Of a DNA stretch of 64,000 nucleotides, positions 15,682 through 23,708 are shown in pieces. This stretch comes from Paraburkholderia tuberum STM678 (lineage in GTDB: Bacteria > Pseudomonadota > Gammaproteobacteria > Burkholderiales > Burkholderiaceae). Where the stretch lies: assembly GCF_902833905.1 (NCBI RefSeq), contig NZ_CADFGP010000028.1, forward strand, positions 39,626 through 103,625, given 5' to 3'. Position numbers and translations under genes: made by a program. Position 1 is the stretch's first letter. The number at the start of each line of letters is the position of its first letter. Under the pieces are notes generated by a model that searched no databases, was not told the DNA's origin, and saw only the letters and a program-made list of their open reading frames with translations.

Positions 15682-17133
15682 ATGAGCGAAAACAAACCCG
15701 AAAACGCCGGCACGACCGGCAGTCCGCAGCCGGCCTCCCCCGCGCCGAGCAGTGCGCCGGCCGAACCGGCCGCCTCGCTTCCTCCCTCGCATGAAGATGC
15801 CATCCGGTCGGCCGCCAAAGACACGAGCCCGACGGCCGAGGAGGCGACCGCGAGGTCGTCGACCGACGATCCGCTCAGCGCATCGTCGGTCACGCCCGAA
15901 GATCCGCGCACGGCGCGGCTGCGCGACGCGGCCGAGGCGCGCAGCGCCGCCGCCGAATCGACCGCGCGGCAGGAAGCCAAGGTGCACGAGCGCGAAGTGC
16001 GGCGCGCTGGTACGTACGCCGGCGGCGCGACCATGGTGAAACCCGAGCCGCTCGCGAAACCGACGGTGGCCGCCGGCGAGCCGCGCGCGGCTGGCGGCAG
16101 CGCGGCGGACCTCGCCACCGAAGACGAAATCGCCACCGAGGCAGCCGCCGCACCCGCGGCGCGCGCGCCCGGCTCGCCGCCGCCCGGTTTCGGCGCGGCA
16201 CCCGATTTCAGCGCCACGAACCCGCCGCCACCCAACGCGCTGCCGCCGTCGCCACCGCGCTATCTGAAGCAGAGCGACTCCGCGTGGAGCGTGTTCGGCC
16301 GCATCATCGCGGCGCGCGCGCGGCAGCTGTTCGATCGCGCGGGGCAGCGGATCACGCAGCGCACGCTGCGCATCGGCGTGTCGGCGCGCATCTTCCACCC
16401 GGAACCGGGCGCGAAGGGCTTGCGCGGCAAGACGCTGCAGTATCTGGAGGAGTCGGTCGCGCACTGGGTGATGTCGCGCGACGTGCTGGTGTTCATGATC
16501 CCGACCGTTGGTCATCAGGGCATGCTGCACCCGAGCAACATCCGTCTGCGCGACTATGCGAAGCATCTCGATGGCCTGCTGCTGCAAGGCGGCGCCGACG
16601 TGTCGCCGCAGACGTATGCGGAATCGGCGGCCAGCCACGAATGGCCCGGTGACCGCGTGCGCGACATGTACGAGCTCGAACTGCTGCACGAGTTCGTCGA
16701 ATCGGGCAAGCCGGTGCTCGGCGTGTGTCGCGGCTGTCAGCTGATCAATGTCGCGTTCGGCGGCACGCTATATCAGGACATCGCGACCGAAGTGCCCACC
16801 GCGAACGCCCACGTCAACGAAAACTACGATCAGCACCGGCACGGCGTGCATTTTCCGGATGGCTCGACGCTGCTGAACATGTTCCCCGGACGGCACGACG
16901 CGATCGTCAACTCGATCCACCATCAGGCGGTAAAGACGCTGGGCCGCGATCTCAATATCGAGGCGGTGTCGGCGTCGGACGGCATCATCGAGGCCGTGCG
17001 CTACCGGCGCGCGCCGTTCGTGATGGGCGTGCAGTGGCACCCGGAGTTTCATCGCGCGGGCGGCCCGGAGCTGCTCGATTGCACGCCGTTGCTCGATACG
17101 TTCCTGCGGGTCGCGCGGGAGACGCGGTTTTAA
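15682..17133 (+). CDS. Class I glutamine amidotransferase / gamma-glutamyl-GABA hydrolase family protein with long disordered N-terminus
   Basis: This 483-residue protein has two parts. Residues 1-195 are low-complexity, rich in Pro, Ala, Glu and Ser, and probably disordered. From about residue 232 (RIGVSARIFHP) it is a peptidase C26 domain: LDGLLLQGGADVSPQTY, the nucleophile in GVCRGCQLINVAFGG, and the His/Glu pair in GVQWHPEF. The family hydrolyses gamma-glutamyl amides such as gamma-glutamyl-GABA in putrescine breakdown. No other puu genes are nearby, so the substrate is uncertain. PuuD itself is about 250 residues, so the N-terminal half is extra. Confidence 0.82.
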   Translation: MSENKPENAGTTGSPQPASPAPSSAPAEPAASLPPSHEDAIRSAAKDTSPTAEEATARSSTDDPLSASSVTPEDPRTARLRDAAEARSAAAESTARQEAKVHEREVRRAGTYAGGATMVKPEPLAKPTVAAGEPRAAGGSAADLATEDEIATEAAAAPAARAPGSPPPGFGAAPDFSATNPPPPNALPPSPPRYLKQSDSAWSVFGRIIAARARQLFDRAGQRITQRTLRIGVSARIFHPEPGAKGLRGKTLQYLEESVAHWVMSRDVLVFMIPTVGHQGMLHPSNIRLRDYAKHLDGLLLQGGADVSPQTYAESAASHEWPGDRVRDMYELELLHEFVESGKPVLGVCRGCQLINVAFGGTLYQDIATEVPTANAHVNENYDQHRHGVHFPDGSTLLNMFPGRHDAIVNSIHHQAVKTLGRDLNIEAVSASDGIIEAVRYRRAPFVMGVQWHPEFHRAGGPELLDCTPLLDTFLRVARETRF

Positions 17134-17479
17134 GCAAGGCGGGTTTGCGTTGGCGCGGCGTGCGCGGTCGAGGTTGAGTCCGCGGCGTGGTTGCGCATCG
17201 GTCCCGCGCTTTCGCTGTTTTCCGCAGCCCGACGGAGCCATTCCATCCATCTGACGCGCTGTCACGTTATGTGGCAGTGCGTTTTCTTCTCTCGAAATAG
17301 TCAGGAGTGCGAGCTGGGTGGCGTCTTTATTTTGCGACTGTGATTTCGGGATGGAGTGGTTCGCTGCGCCAACCGTCTATCTCGATTTCGAGCGTGTCCA
17401 TACAGTGCCCACGAGCTTCGCGTCGCGATAAATCCGCGCGATAATCCAACGTCATTCTCGATCGGCGTGGAGCAGGCAT
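17134..17479. other. Intergenic gap with no recognisable gene
   Basis: These 346 bases separate the amidotransferase from the DUF2968 gene. Composition is less GC-rich than the flanks. I see no terminator hairpin, RNA gene or repeat. The only open frame of note is a 24-codon minus-strand ORF at 17327-17401 without a ribosome binding site. A promoter for the DUF2968 gene is expected here but no clear boxes are visible. Confidence 0.6.
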
Positions 17480-18193
17480 ATGAAGTACTCCTTGGTTATC
17501 CGGCGCGCTATGTTGCTCGCCGGTGTCTATGCGTTGTGGCATACGGGTGTTGCGGTGGCACAGCAGGACAGCGTGAGCGCGCCGCTGGCGGGCACGCGGC
17601 CGGCTCCAGGGGAGTTGGCGCCGCGAGAGGCTGGCCCCCAGTCCGTCGCTGAGCCCGAGGTGTCCGCGAATACGCCCGCTGCCGCGCGCGGCGACGTCGC
17701 CGATTTGATCCAGTTGATCCACGACGCGAACCTCAGCGAACTGCGCACGACCTACAACGGCAGCTACGGTGCGAGCCTGTTCTTCCATCCGCCGCGGATG
17801 ACGTACTACGTCGCGTTGTTTCAGAACAAGCATTTCTGGCGCGTGATCAGGAGCGATTCGGCAGAGCGCGCGGAAGCGATCTACGCCGGTTTCGCGCAGC
17901 AGACGCAGCAACTCGCGGACGCCGAGATTCATCGCACGCGGTTGCAGGCGCAGAATGCATATCTGCAGGGCAGCATCGCGATATCGCAGCAGCAGGCGCA
18001 ACGGCTGCAGACCGATCTCGACGTCGCCCGCACGCAGCAGGCGAAGGTCGACGACCGGCAGCGGCAGACGCGCGACGAGGCGCTCGCGCTGCGCGCGGAG
18101 CGCGACAACGCGCAGGCGCAATTGCGTCAGCTTCAGAGCGCGATCACGCGCTTGCAGCAGCAGACGGAAGCGGGTTTGCCTGCGTCGAAGTAA
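17480..18193 (+). CDS. DUF2968-type exported coiled-coil protein
   Basis: The 237-residue protein begins with a signal peptide (MKYSLVIRRAMLLAGVYALW, ending near VAVAQQ). A Pro/Ala-rich linker follows, then a compact segment IQLIHDANLSELRTTYNGSYGAS (interrupted here for length) and HFWRVIRSDSAERAE. Residues 130-230 are Gln/Arg-rich heptads that should form a coiled coil. The layout fits the Burkholderiales DUF2968 family, whose function is unknown. GGAG precedes the ATG. It converges with the unknown gene on the other strand, only 9 bp apart. Confidence 0.75.
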   Translation: MKYSLVIRRAMLLAGVYALWHTGVAVAQQDSVSAPLAGTRPAPGELAPREAGPQSVAEPEVSANTPAAARGDVADLIQLIHDANLSELRTTYNGSYGASLFFHPPRMTYYVALFQNKHFWRVIRSDSAERAEAIYAGFAQQTQQLADAEIHRTRLQAQNAYLQGSIAISQQQAQRLQTDLDVARTQQAKVDDRQRQTRDEALALRAERDNAQAQLRQLQSAITRLQQQTEAGLPASK

Positions 18194-18202
18194 CGGCAGC
18201 GC

Positions 18203-19228
18203 TCATTGCGCGAATTGTTCCGGGATTTCGGTGACGCGACGCTGCGATATGTGGTTCATCCACTCGGTGCTATTTGCCGGCAGATTGTTCGACACGGTGG
18301 AGCGCGGCAGCGGCGCGACGTCGCGCAAAGACATCATGGCGAACGTCGTTACATCAGCGTATCCGTCTTCGCCGAACCGGGTACGAACGCGCGCTTCATG
18401 CGATGGGTCATTCGCGGCATGCCGATTTACCGGAAGCGGATGCGTTTGCACGCGAAGCGCACGACGCGGAGGCGATGAGCGAATCGCGTCACGCGGCGTG
18501 GGCGCATGTCGCGTGGCGGTGCGCTGAGGCAAAGCCGCGATGCGCGCGGGTGCGGCGGCGGCCACGTCGGCAGGTAATGGCGGAAGCACAGGAGCCGGTG
18601 TGACGGCCTCCGCAATCACCGGTGCCTCGGGACTCGCAACCAGATGCTGCGCACGACGCTTTTCTACCGGCGCCGGCGCATCACGACGGGGCTTCAGAGC
18701 TTGCGCCGATTTCAGCATGTCGGAGGCCATATGCCGCGGCGCCAGAGGCTGATCGACGATCCACCACGCCAGCACTGCGACGCAGCCGATTACGCCGGCA
18801 CTCGCCGCGACCGTTCGCCGATGCCGCACAGTGCGCCGCTGCGCGATTCGCGGCGAGCGGGCCTTGAGCGCGATTCGCATTGGACCCTGAGGCACCTTCC
18901 GTTGCATAGCGGGATGCGCCGCCGTCGCGGTATTCGACGGTTCCCCGGCAGGCTGCGTGGCGTCCGCGACGGGCGTCTCTGCCGGCCGCTTCATGTCAGT
19001 TAGCACGCCGGTCAGCACGCCGTCGATCGACACCCACTGCCCATACGACAGCAACTGCTGATCTCTGACGCACACGGTGCGCAGCAGCGCGGCATACAGC
19101 GAATCGAGCCCGGTTCGCCAGGACAGCAACGCCCAGTCGCGGCCGAACGGTTCGGGCAGGTGGTCGAGCGTACGGAAAGGGGGAAGCGCGAATGCGCCTT
19201 CAATCAGGATGAGTGGCGTGCTGGTCAT
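18203..19228 (-). CDS. Uncharacterised single-pass membrane protein
   Basis: I do not recognise this 341-residue protein. Residues 1-80 form a possibly folded cytosolic domain (LILIEGAFALPPFRTLDHLP, then a QLLSYGQWVSIDGV stretch). A basic region precedes one likely membrane segment, SAGVIGCVAVLAWWIVDQ (about 141-158). The remainder is a long Ala/Pro/Arg-rich, probably disordered region, ending in a short conserved-looking tail (SLRDVAPLPRS, then STEWMNHISQRRVTEIPEQF). A CGGAAG lies upstream of the ATG. The topology, a small cytosolic domain, one helix and a Pro-rich periplasmic stalk, resembles envelope-spanning anchor proteins, but no function can be assigned. Confidence 0.6.
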   Translation of the reverse strand: MTSTPLILIEGAFALPPFRTLDHLPEPFGRDWALLSWRTGLDSLYAALLRTVCVRDQQLLSYGQWVSIDGVLTGVLTDMKRPAETPVADATQPAGEPSNTATAAHPAMQRKVPQGPMRIALKARSPRIAQRRTVRHRRTVAASAGVIGCVAVLAWWIVDQPLAPRHMASDMLKSAQALKPRRDAPAPVEKRRAQHLVASPEAPVIAEAVTPAPVLPPLPADVAAAAPARIAALPQRTATRHAPTPRDAIRSSPPRRALRVQTHPLPVNRHAANDPSHEARVRTRFGEDGYADVTTFAMMSLRDVAPLPRSTVSNNLPANSTEWMNHISQRRVTEIPEQFAQ

Positions 19229-19428
19229 CGGTTTCTTCCGGTATCTCGGACAGGCTCACCGGTGTGGCAGTGACGGAATCTGTAGGGGGCCGATGAAGCC
19301 ATCGGCAACAGAAAATCATGCCTCGAAACTACGTCGTCCACCGTTCAGATGACTCCGAAAACAGGAATACCGCCGGCGCGCGCCGTCCCCGCGACGCCAC
19401 GCGCATCACGCACACTCAACCACGGCGT

Positions 19429-19953
19429 TCAAGCCTTCAACCGGTACACGTAGCGCAACGCGGTGATATCCACGCCGCCCATCTGATCGGGCTCCGCGCC
19501 GACCAACTGCCAGCCGTGTCGCTCGTAAAAGCCGATCGCCGCCGTATTGCCCTCGAGCACGTATAGGTACAGCTGTGCCTCGCCTTGCGCGCGCGTCCAG
19601 TCTACGGCTGCGTGCATCAGTGTTTTGCCGACGCCGATGCCCTGATAACCGGGCAGCGCATGCAGGTTGTCGAGCAGCACGCCCCACGCGGACTCGGGCT
19701 GGCGCTCGACACATACGAAGCCGGCCGGCTCGCCGGCCAGCTCGGCGATCAGCACGATGCGGCGCTCGCCGCCCGGCGCGCCGAGACGTGCTTCCCAATA
19801 GGCGGCGCGTTCGCGCGTGACTTCGCCGTCGAGGAACGCGTCGGGCAACAGACCGCGATAGGTCGCCTGCCAACTGGCGCTGTGGATCGACGCAATCAGC
19901 GCGGCGTCCTCGAGCGTGGCGGGGCGCAGGGAAAGAGCAGGGGTGGTTCGCAT
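19429..19953 (-). CDS. GNAT-family N-acetyltransferase
   Basis: This 174-residue cytosolic protein has the GNAT fold: ATLEDAALIASIHSASWQAT at the N-terminus, IAELAGEPAGFVCVE on the central strand, the acetyl-CoA loop LPGYQGIGVGKTLM (the Q/R-x-x-G-x-G/A motif), and the C-terminal ALYLYVL-type strand with GNTAAIGFYERHGWQ. The ATG at 19953 (MRTTPALSL) is preferred because the 50 upstream codons are not conserved-looking. The substrate is unknown. It is divergent from the citrate symporter gene. Confidence 0.85.
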   Translation of the reverse strand: MRTTPALSLRPATLEDAALIASIHSASWQATYRGLLPDAFLDGEVTRERAAYWEARLGAPGGERRIVLIAELAGEPAGFVCVERQPESAWGVLLDNLHALPGYQGIGVGKTLMHAAVDWTRAQGEAQLYLYVLEGNTAAIGFYERHGWQLVGAEPDQMGGVDITALRYVYRLKA

Positions 19954-20273
19954 CGGCGTAATCGACTGAATGGCCTCGCGCGGACAGTCTACCGCTGCCC
20001 GCGGGTGTCGCGCGTAAGCAAACTGTATGCGTTTCGCGTCGACCCTATCAGCAGTAACATTACGTGGCATCGGCCCGACATCGAGCTCAGCGTTTACCCT
20101 CATATCGAATGAGCGCCGTGAGCAGCAAAATGCGGCGCCCCCGGGCGCACTTGCTTATACCTGTGCGTTCGCCTGCAGCATCCGCTTGCCAAGCAGTGGA
20201 TCGTTTCAACTGCCCGCTCGTCACCGTCCGCGTCGATCCGTCCGACAGGGCGGCGGGCCTATCCGAGAGTGTC
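19954..20273. other. Divergent intergenic region, no feature identified
   Basis: These 320 bases lie between the divergently transcribed acetyltransferase and the citrate symporter genes and must carry both promoters. I see no obvious -35/-10 pair, operator palindrome or small gene. Short open frames here overlap each other and have no ribosome binding sites. Confidence 0.5.
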
Positions 20274-21575
20274 ATGTCTACAGCGACCCACGCCGCTTCC
20301 ACCACCGAAGAATCCAAGGTCAAGACAGTGTTCCGCGTTGTCAGCGGCAACTTTCTTGAAATGTACGACTTCATGGTCTATGGCTACTACGCTTCCGCGA
20401 TCGCCAAGACCTACTTTCCTGGCGGCAGCGATTTCGCGTCGCTGATGCTGTCGCTGTCCGTGTTCGGCGCGGGCTTCCTGATGCGTCCGCTCGGCGCGAT
20501 CGTGCTCGGCGCCTACATCGACCATCACGGTCGTCGCAAAGGCCTGATCCTCACACTGAGCCTGATGGCGCTCGGCACGCTGACGGTCGCGACGATACCG
20601 GGCTACGCGACCATCGGGCTCGTGGCGCCCGTGCTGGTGCTGCTCGGCCGGCTGCTGCAAGGCTTCTCCGCCGGCGCTGAGCTCGGCGGCGTGTCGGTGT
20701 ATCTGTCGGAGATCGCGACGAAGGGCAACAAGGGCTTCTATTGCTCGTGGCAATCGGGCAGCCAGCAGGTCGCGGTGGTATTCGCCGCGCTGATCGGCGT
20801 GGGGCTCAACAAGATTCTGCCCGCCGAGCAGATGTTCGCGTGGGGCTGGCGCGTGCCGTTCCTGATCGGCTGTCTGATCGTGCCGTTCCTGTTCATCATC
20901 CGCCGCTCGCTGCAGGAAACCGAGGAGTTCACGGCGCGCAAGCATCGTCCGAGCGTGGGCGAGATCCTGAAGTCGATGCTCGCGAACTATCCGATCGTGC
21001 TGGGCGGCATGGGCATGGTCATCATGACGACCGTGTCGTTCTACATGATCACCGCTTACACGCCGACCTTCGGCAAGGAAGTGCTGAAGCTGTCGGCGAT
21101 CGACGCGCTCGTCGTCACCGTCTGCGTCGGTATCTCGAATCTGATCTGGCTGCCGTTGTCCGGCGCGTTGTCGGACCGCGTCGGCCGCCGTCCGGTGCTG
21201 CTCGCGTTCACGATCCTGACGATCCTCACCGCGTATCCGGCGCTGCAATGGCTCGTCGCCGAACCGTCGTTCGCGCGTCTGCTCGCCGTGCAGCTGTGGT
21301 TGTCGTTCCTGTACGGCTGCTACAACGGCGCGATGGTCGTCGCGCTGACCGAAGTGATGCCGGTCGAAGTGCGAACCGCTGGCTTCTCGCTCGCGTACAG
21401 TCTCGCGACGACGATCGGCGGCTTCACGCCGGCCATCGCCACGCTGCTGATCCATGTGACCAGCAACAAGGCGGCGCCGGGCCTGGTCCTCGGCGTGGCG
21501 GCAATCTGCGGTCTGCTCGCGACGCTGTTCCTGTATCGCACGCCGGAGTCACGCAGTCAGTATCGGGCGGCCTGA
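20274..21575 (+). CDS. Citrate:proton symporter-like MFS transporter (MHS family)
   Basis: This 433-residue inner-membrane transporter has 12 predicted hydrophobic segments and closely follows the pattern of CitA from enterobacteria. Matching elements are the VVSGNFLEMYDFMVYGYYAS start, FLMRPLGAIVLGAYIDHHGRR (interrupted here), LLGRLLQGFSAGAELGGVSV, GNKGFYCSWQSGSQQVAVV, and RRSLQETEEF in the central loop. It should import citrate or a related tricarboxylate with protons. The ATG at 20274 (MSTATHAAST) was chosen over longer in-frame extensions, with GAGAG 5 bp upstream. No tcu or other citrate genes adjoin it. Confidence 0.85.
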   Translation: MSTATHAASTTEESKVKTVFRVVSGNFLEMYDFMVYGYYASAIAKTYFPGGSDFASLMLSLSVFGAGFLMRPLGAIVLGAYIDHHGRRKGLILTLSLMALGTLTVATIPGYATIGLVAPVLVLLGRLLQGFSAGAELGGVSVYLSEIATKGNKGFYCSWQSGSQQVAVVFAALIGVGLNKILPAEQMFAWGWRVPFLIGCLIVPFLFIIRRSLQETEEFTARKHRPSVGEILKSMLANYPIVLGGMGMVIMTTVSFYMITAYTPTFGKEVLKLSAIDALVVTVCVGISNLIWLPLSGALSDRVGRRPVLLAFTILTILTAYPALQWLVAEPSFARLLAVQLWLSFLYGCYNGAMVVALTEVMPVEVRTAGFSLAYSLATTIGGFTPAIATLLIHVTSNKAAPGLVLGVAAICGLLATLFLYRTPESRSQYRAA

Positions 21576-21595
21576 CGGTTCACTTCGTGTTCTGA

Positions 21596-21630
21596 AAACA
21601 AAAGACCCCGCGCTAGCGGGGTCTTTTGTT
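21596..21630. terminator. Bidirectional Rho-independent terminator
   Basis: The arms agaccccgc (21603-21611) and gcggggtct (21615-21623) close a tight 3-base loop (gct). An A-run lies on the left and TTTTGTTT on the right. It can serve the citrate symporter on the plus strand and the TPR gene on the minus strand, which converge here. Confidence 0.93.
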
Positions 21631-21649
21631 TGCGACGCGTGGTCTGTGG

Positions 21650-23497
21650 CTACCCGTGCCGCAATTCGTCAGCGACCACCTCGACGACTTCATCCCACGC
21701 ACCCGGCCGCGGCTGACGTACGAGCGTCGCGCCGGGATACCACGGGCTGCGCGTGTCGCCGTCGAACCAGCGCCAGTCGGCGGCGAACGGTAGCATCAGC
21801 CACAGCGGCTTGCGCAGCGCGCCCGCGAGGTGCGCGATCGACGTGTCGATCGACACCACCGCGTCGAGCCGCTCGACGATCGCCGCGGTATCCGCGAAGT
21901 CGCCGATGCGGTGGTCGAAGCGATGGATCGCGGCCGCGCGCGGATGCGCGTCGAGCGCCGCGTGGTCGTCCTCGGACAGATCGGGCTGCAACACGATCCA
22001 GTCGATGCCATCCAGTGCGAACAGCGGCTCCAGCGCGGCGAGCGGCATCGTGCGGGTTTCGTTGCGCTGGATGCGCCCCGACCATGCGAGCCCGATCTTG
22101 CGCTTCGCCTGACCGCCGAGCGAGCCGCGCCATTTGCGGCCATAGGCCGGCGGCACGCTCAGATAGGGCGTGCGCGCGTCAATCGTGTCGTAGCGCGTGC
22201 CGAGCGCCAGCGGCAGGCTCAAGAGCGGAATCTGCAGATCGGCGGCGGGGCGCGGCTGGCCCTGCGCGATCAGCGAGACGCGCCATGCCTGCGCGACGGG
22301 CGCGAAGAGCGGCACCAACTGCGGCTGCACTTCCAGCACGACGCGCGCGGCGCGAAGCGCTGCGCGCGGTACGAAGCGCACGAACTGCAGCGTGTCGCCG
22401 AAACCCTGTTCGGCATGGATCAGCAGCGTGTGTTTTTCGATCGACTCGCCGTGCCAGCGCGGCAACGTCTGGATCACCGGTTGCGCGACGGTTTGCAAGC
22501 GCCATTCGTATTCGGGCAGCCCGCGCTCGAAGTCGCGCATCGCGAGCCACGCGAGCGCACGGTTCATATGCGCGGACGCGAGATCCGGGCGCAGCCGCAA
22601 CGCCTGATCGAGCGCGCGCACCGCGGCCGCGTGCGCGCCGAGCGCCTGGTGCGCGGTGCCGAGCGCAAGCCACGCGAGCGCGAATTGCGGATCGAGCCCG
22701 ACCGCGCGCTCCAGATACGGCAGCGCCTGTTCGGCACGGCCGAGCGACGCGAGCGCGTTGCCCATGCCATAGATCGCCGGCGGCAGGTTCGGCTGCAGAC
22801 GCAGCGCCGCTTCAAATGACGCGACTGCCCGCGCATGGCGGCCGGTCGCATCGAACGTATTCGCGAGATTGAAGTGCGCGGCGACGAAGCGCGGCTCGGC
22901 GGCGAGCGCGGCCTCGAAGCAGGGCACTGCCTCGTTCGGTCGATCGAGCGCGTTCAGCGACATGCCCATGTTGTTCAGCGCGCCCGCGTGACCGGGGCGC
23001 AGCTCGAGCGCGCGCCGGAACGACGCGATCGCGTCCGCGTGACGGCCGAGCGCGTGCAGCGCGTTGCCGAGATTGTTGTGCGACGACGCGTCGTTCGGCT
23101 GCAGGCGCAGCGAACGTTCGAACGCATCGGCGGCGTCTTCGTGACGGCCTTGCGACGCGTACGCGTTGCCGAGGTTGTAGTGCGCCATCGGGAAGGTCGG
23201 CGCGAGCGTCAGCGCGTTGCGGAACTGCTCGATCGCGGCGTCGATCTGGCCGAGCGCCTTCAGCGCATTGCCGAGGTTCAGCTGCAGCGCCGCGTCTTCG
23301 GGGCGCAGATCGACCGCGCGCCGCACCAGCGCCGCGGCTTCGGCGTGCTGGCCCTGCTGGTGACGCAGCACGCCGAGCAGATGCAGCGCGTCGACATGGC
23401 TGGGGTCGTGGTCGAGCGTGGCGCGGTAGCCGCGTTCGGCGTCGTCGAGGCGGCCGTCACGATGCGCCGCGAACGCGCGGTCAAATACAGGTTGCAT
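21650..23497 (-). CDS. TPR glycosyltransferase-like protein (SPINDLY/O-GlcNAc-transferase-like architecture)
   Basis: This 615-residue protein begins with about ten canonical 34-residue TPR units (for example AHYNLGNAYASQGRHEDAAD and SHNNLGNALHALGRHADAIA), covering residues 1-350. The C-terminal 260 residues match the domain found after TPRs in SPY/OGT-related bacterial proteins: LIHAEQGFGDTLQFVRFVP, KIGLAWSGRIQRNETRTMPL, and DAVVSIDTSIAHLAGALRKP with LMLPFAADWRWF. These resemble a GT-B nucleotide-sugar site (glycosyltransferase family 9 or 41-like), so protein or polysaccharide glycosylation is possible. Unlike the TPR array at the left end, these repeats are divergent and typical. The ATG at 23497 was chosen over an upstream in-frame TTG. 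Confidence 0.8.
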   Translation of the reverse strand: MQPVFDRAFAAHRDGRLDDAERGYRATLDHDPSHVDALHLLGVLRHQQGQHAEAAALVRRAVDLRPEDAALQLNLGNALKALGQIDAAIEQFRNALTLAPTFPMAHYNLGNAYASQGRHEDAADAFERSLRLQPNDASSHNNLGNALHALGRHADAIASFRRALELRPGHAGALNNMGMSLNALDRPNEAVPCFEAALAAEPRFVAAHFNLANTFDATGRHARAVASFEAALRLQPNLPPAIYGMGNALASLGRAEQALPYLERAVGLDPQFALAWLALGTAHQALGAHAAAVRALDQALRLRPDLASAHMNRALAWLAMRDFERGLPEYEWRLQTVAQPVIQTLPRWHGESIEKHTLLIHAEQGFGDTLQFVRFVPRAALRAARVVLEVQPQLVPLFAPVAQAWRVSLIAQGQPRPAADLQIPLLSLPLALGTRYDTIDARTPYLSVPPAYGRKWRGSLGGQAKRKIGLAWSGRIQRNETRTMPLAALEPLFALDGIDWIVLQPDLSEDDHAALDAHPRAAAIHRFDHRIGDFADTAAIVERLDAVVSIDTSIAHLAGALRKPLWLMLPFAADWRWFDGDTRSPWYPGATLVRQPRPGAWDEVVEVVADELRHG

Positions 23498-23708
23498 GAC
23501 GGGGAGGGCTTTTGGATCAATCAGACTGAGGGCGCATTTTCCCATACTTGCGCAAGCGGCCCGGATTTGCGCGGAGCGTGAGTTCATGGGCAACGACGGA
23601 TGGAACCCCCGCGCAACCCGTCTTGCCGACGCGCGATTGATGCAGCGCACCCGTGTGCGCAAGAGTGGCGGCGTACACTAGAACGCATTGTTGCCTCCGG
23701 AGTTCCGC

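Noticed and set aside
17327..17401. A 24-codon minus-strand ORF (MDTLEIEIDGWRSEPLHPEI and four more residues)
   Set aside because: The peptide looks protein-like, but there is no ribosome binding site and nothing around it supports a gene. It could be a fragment of a lost gene.
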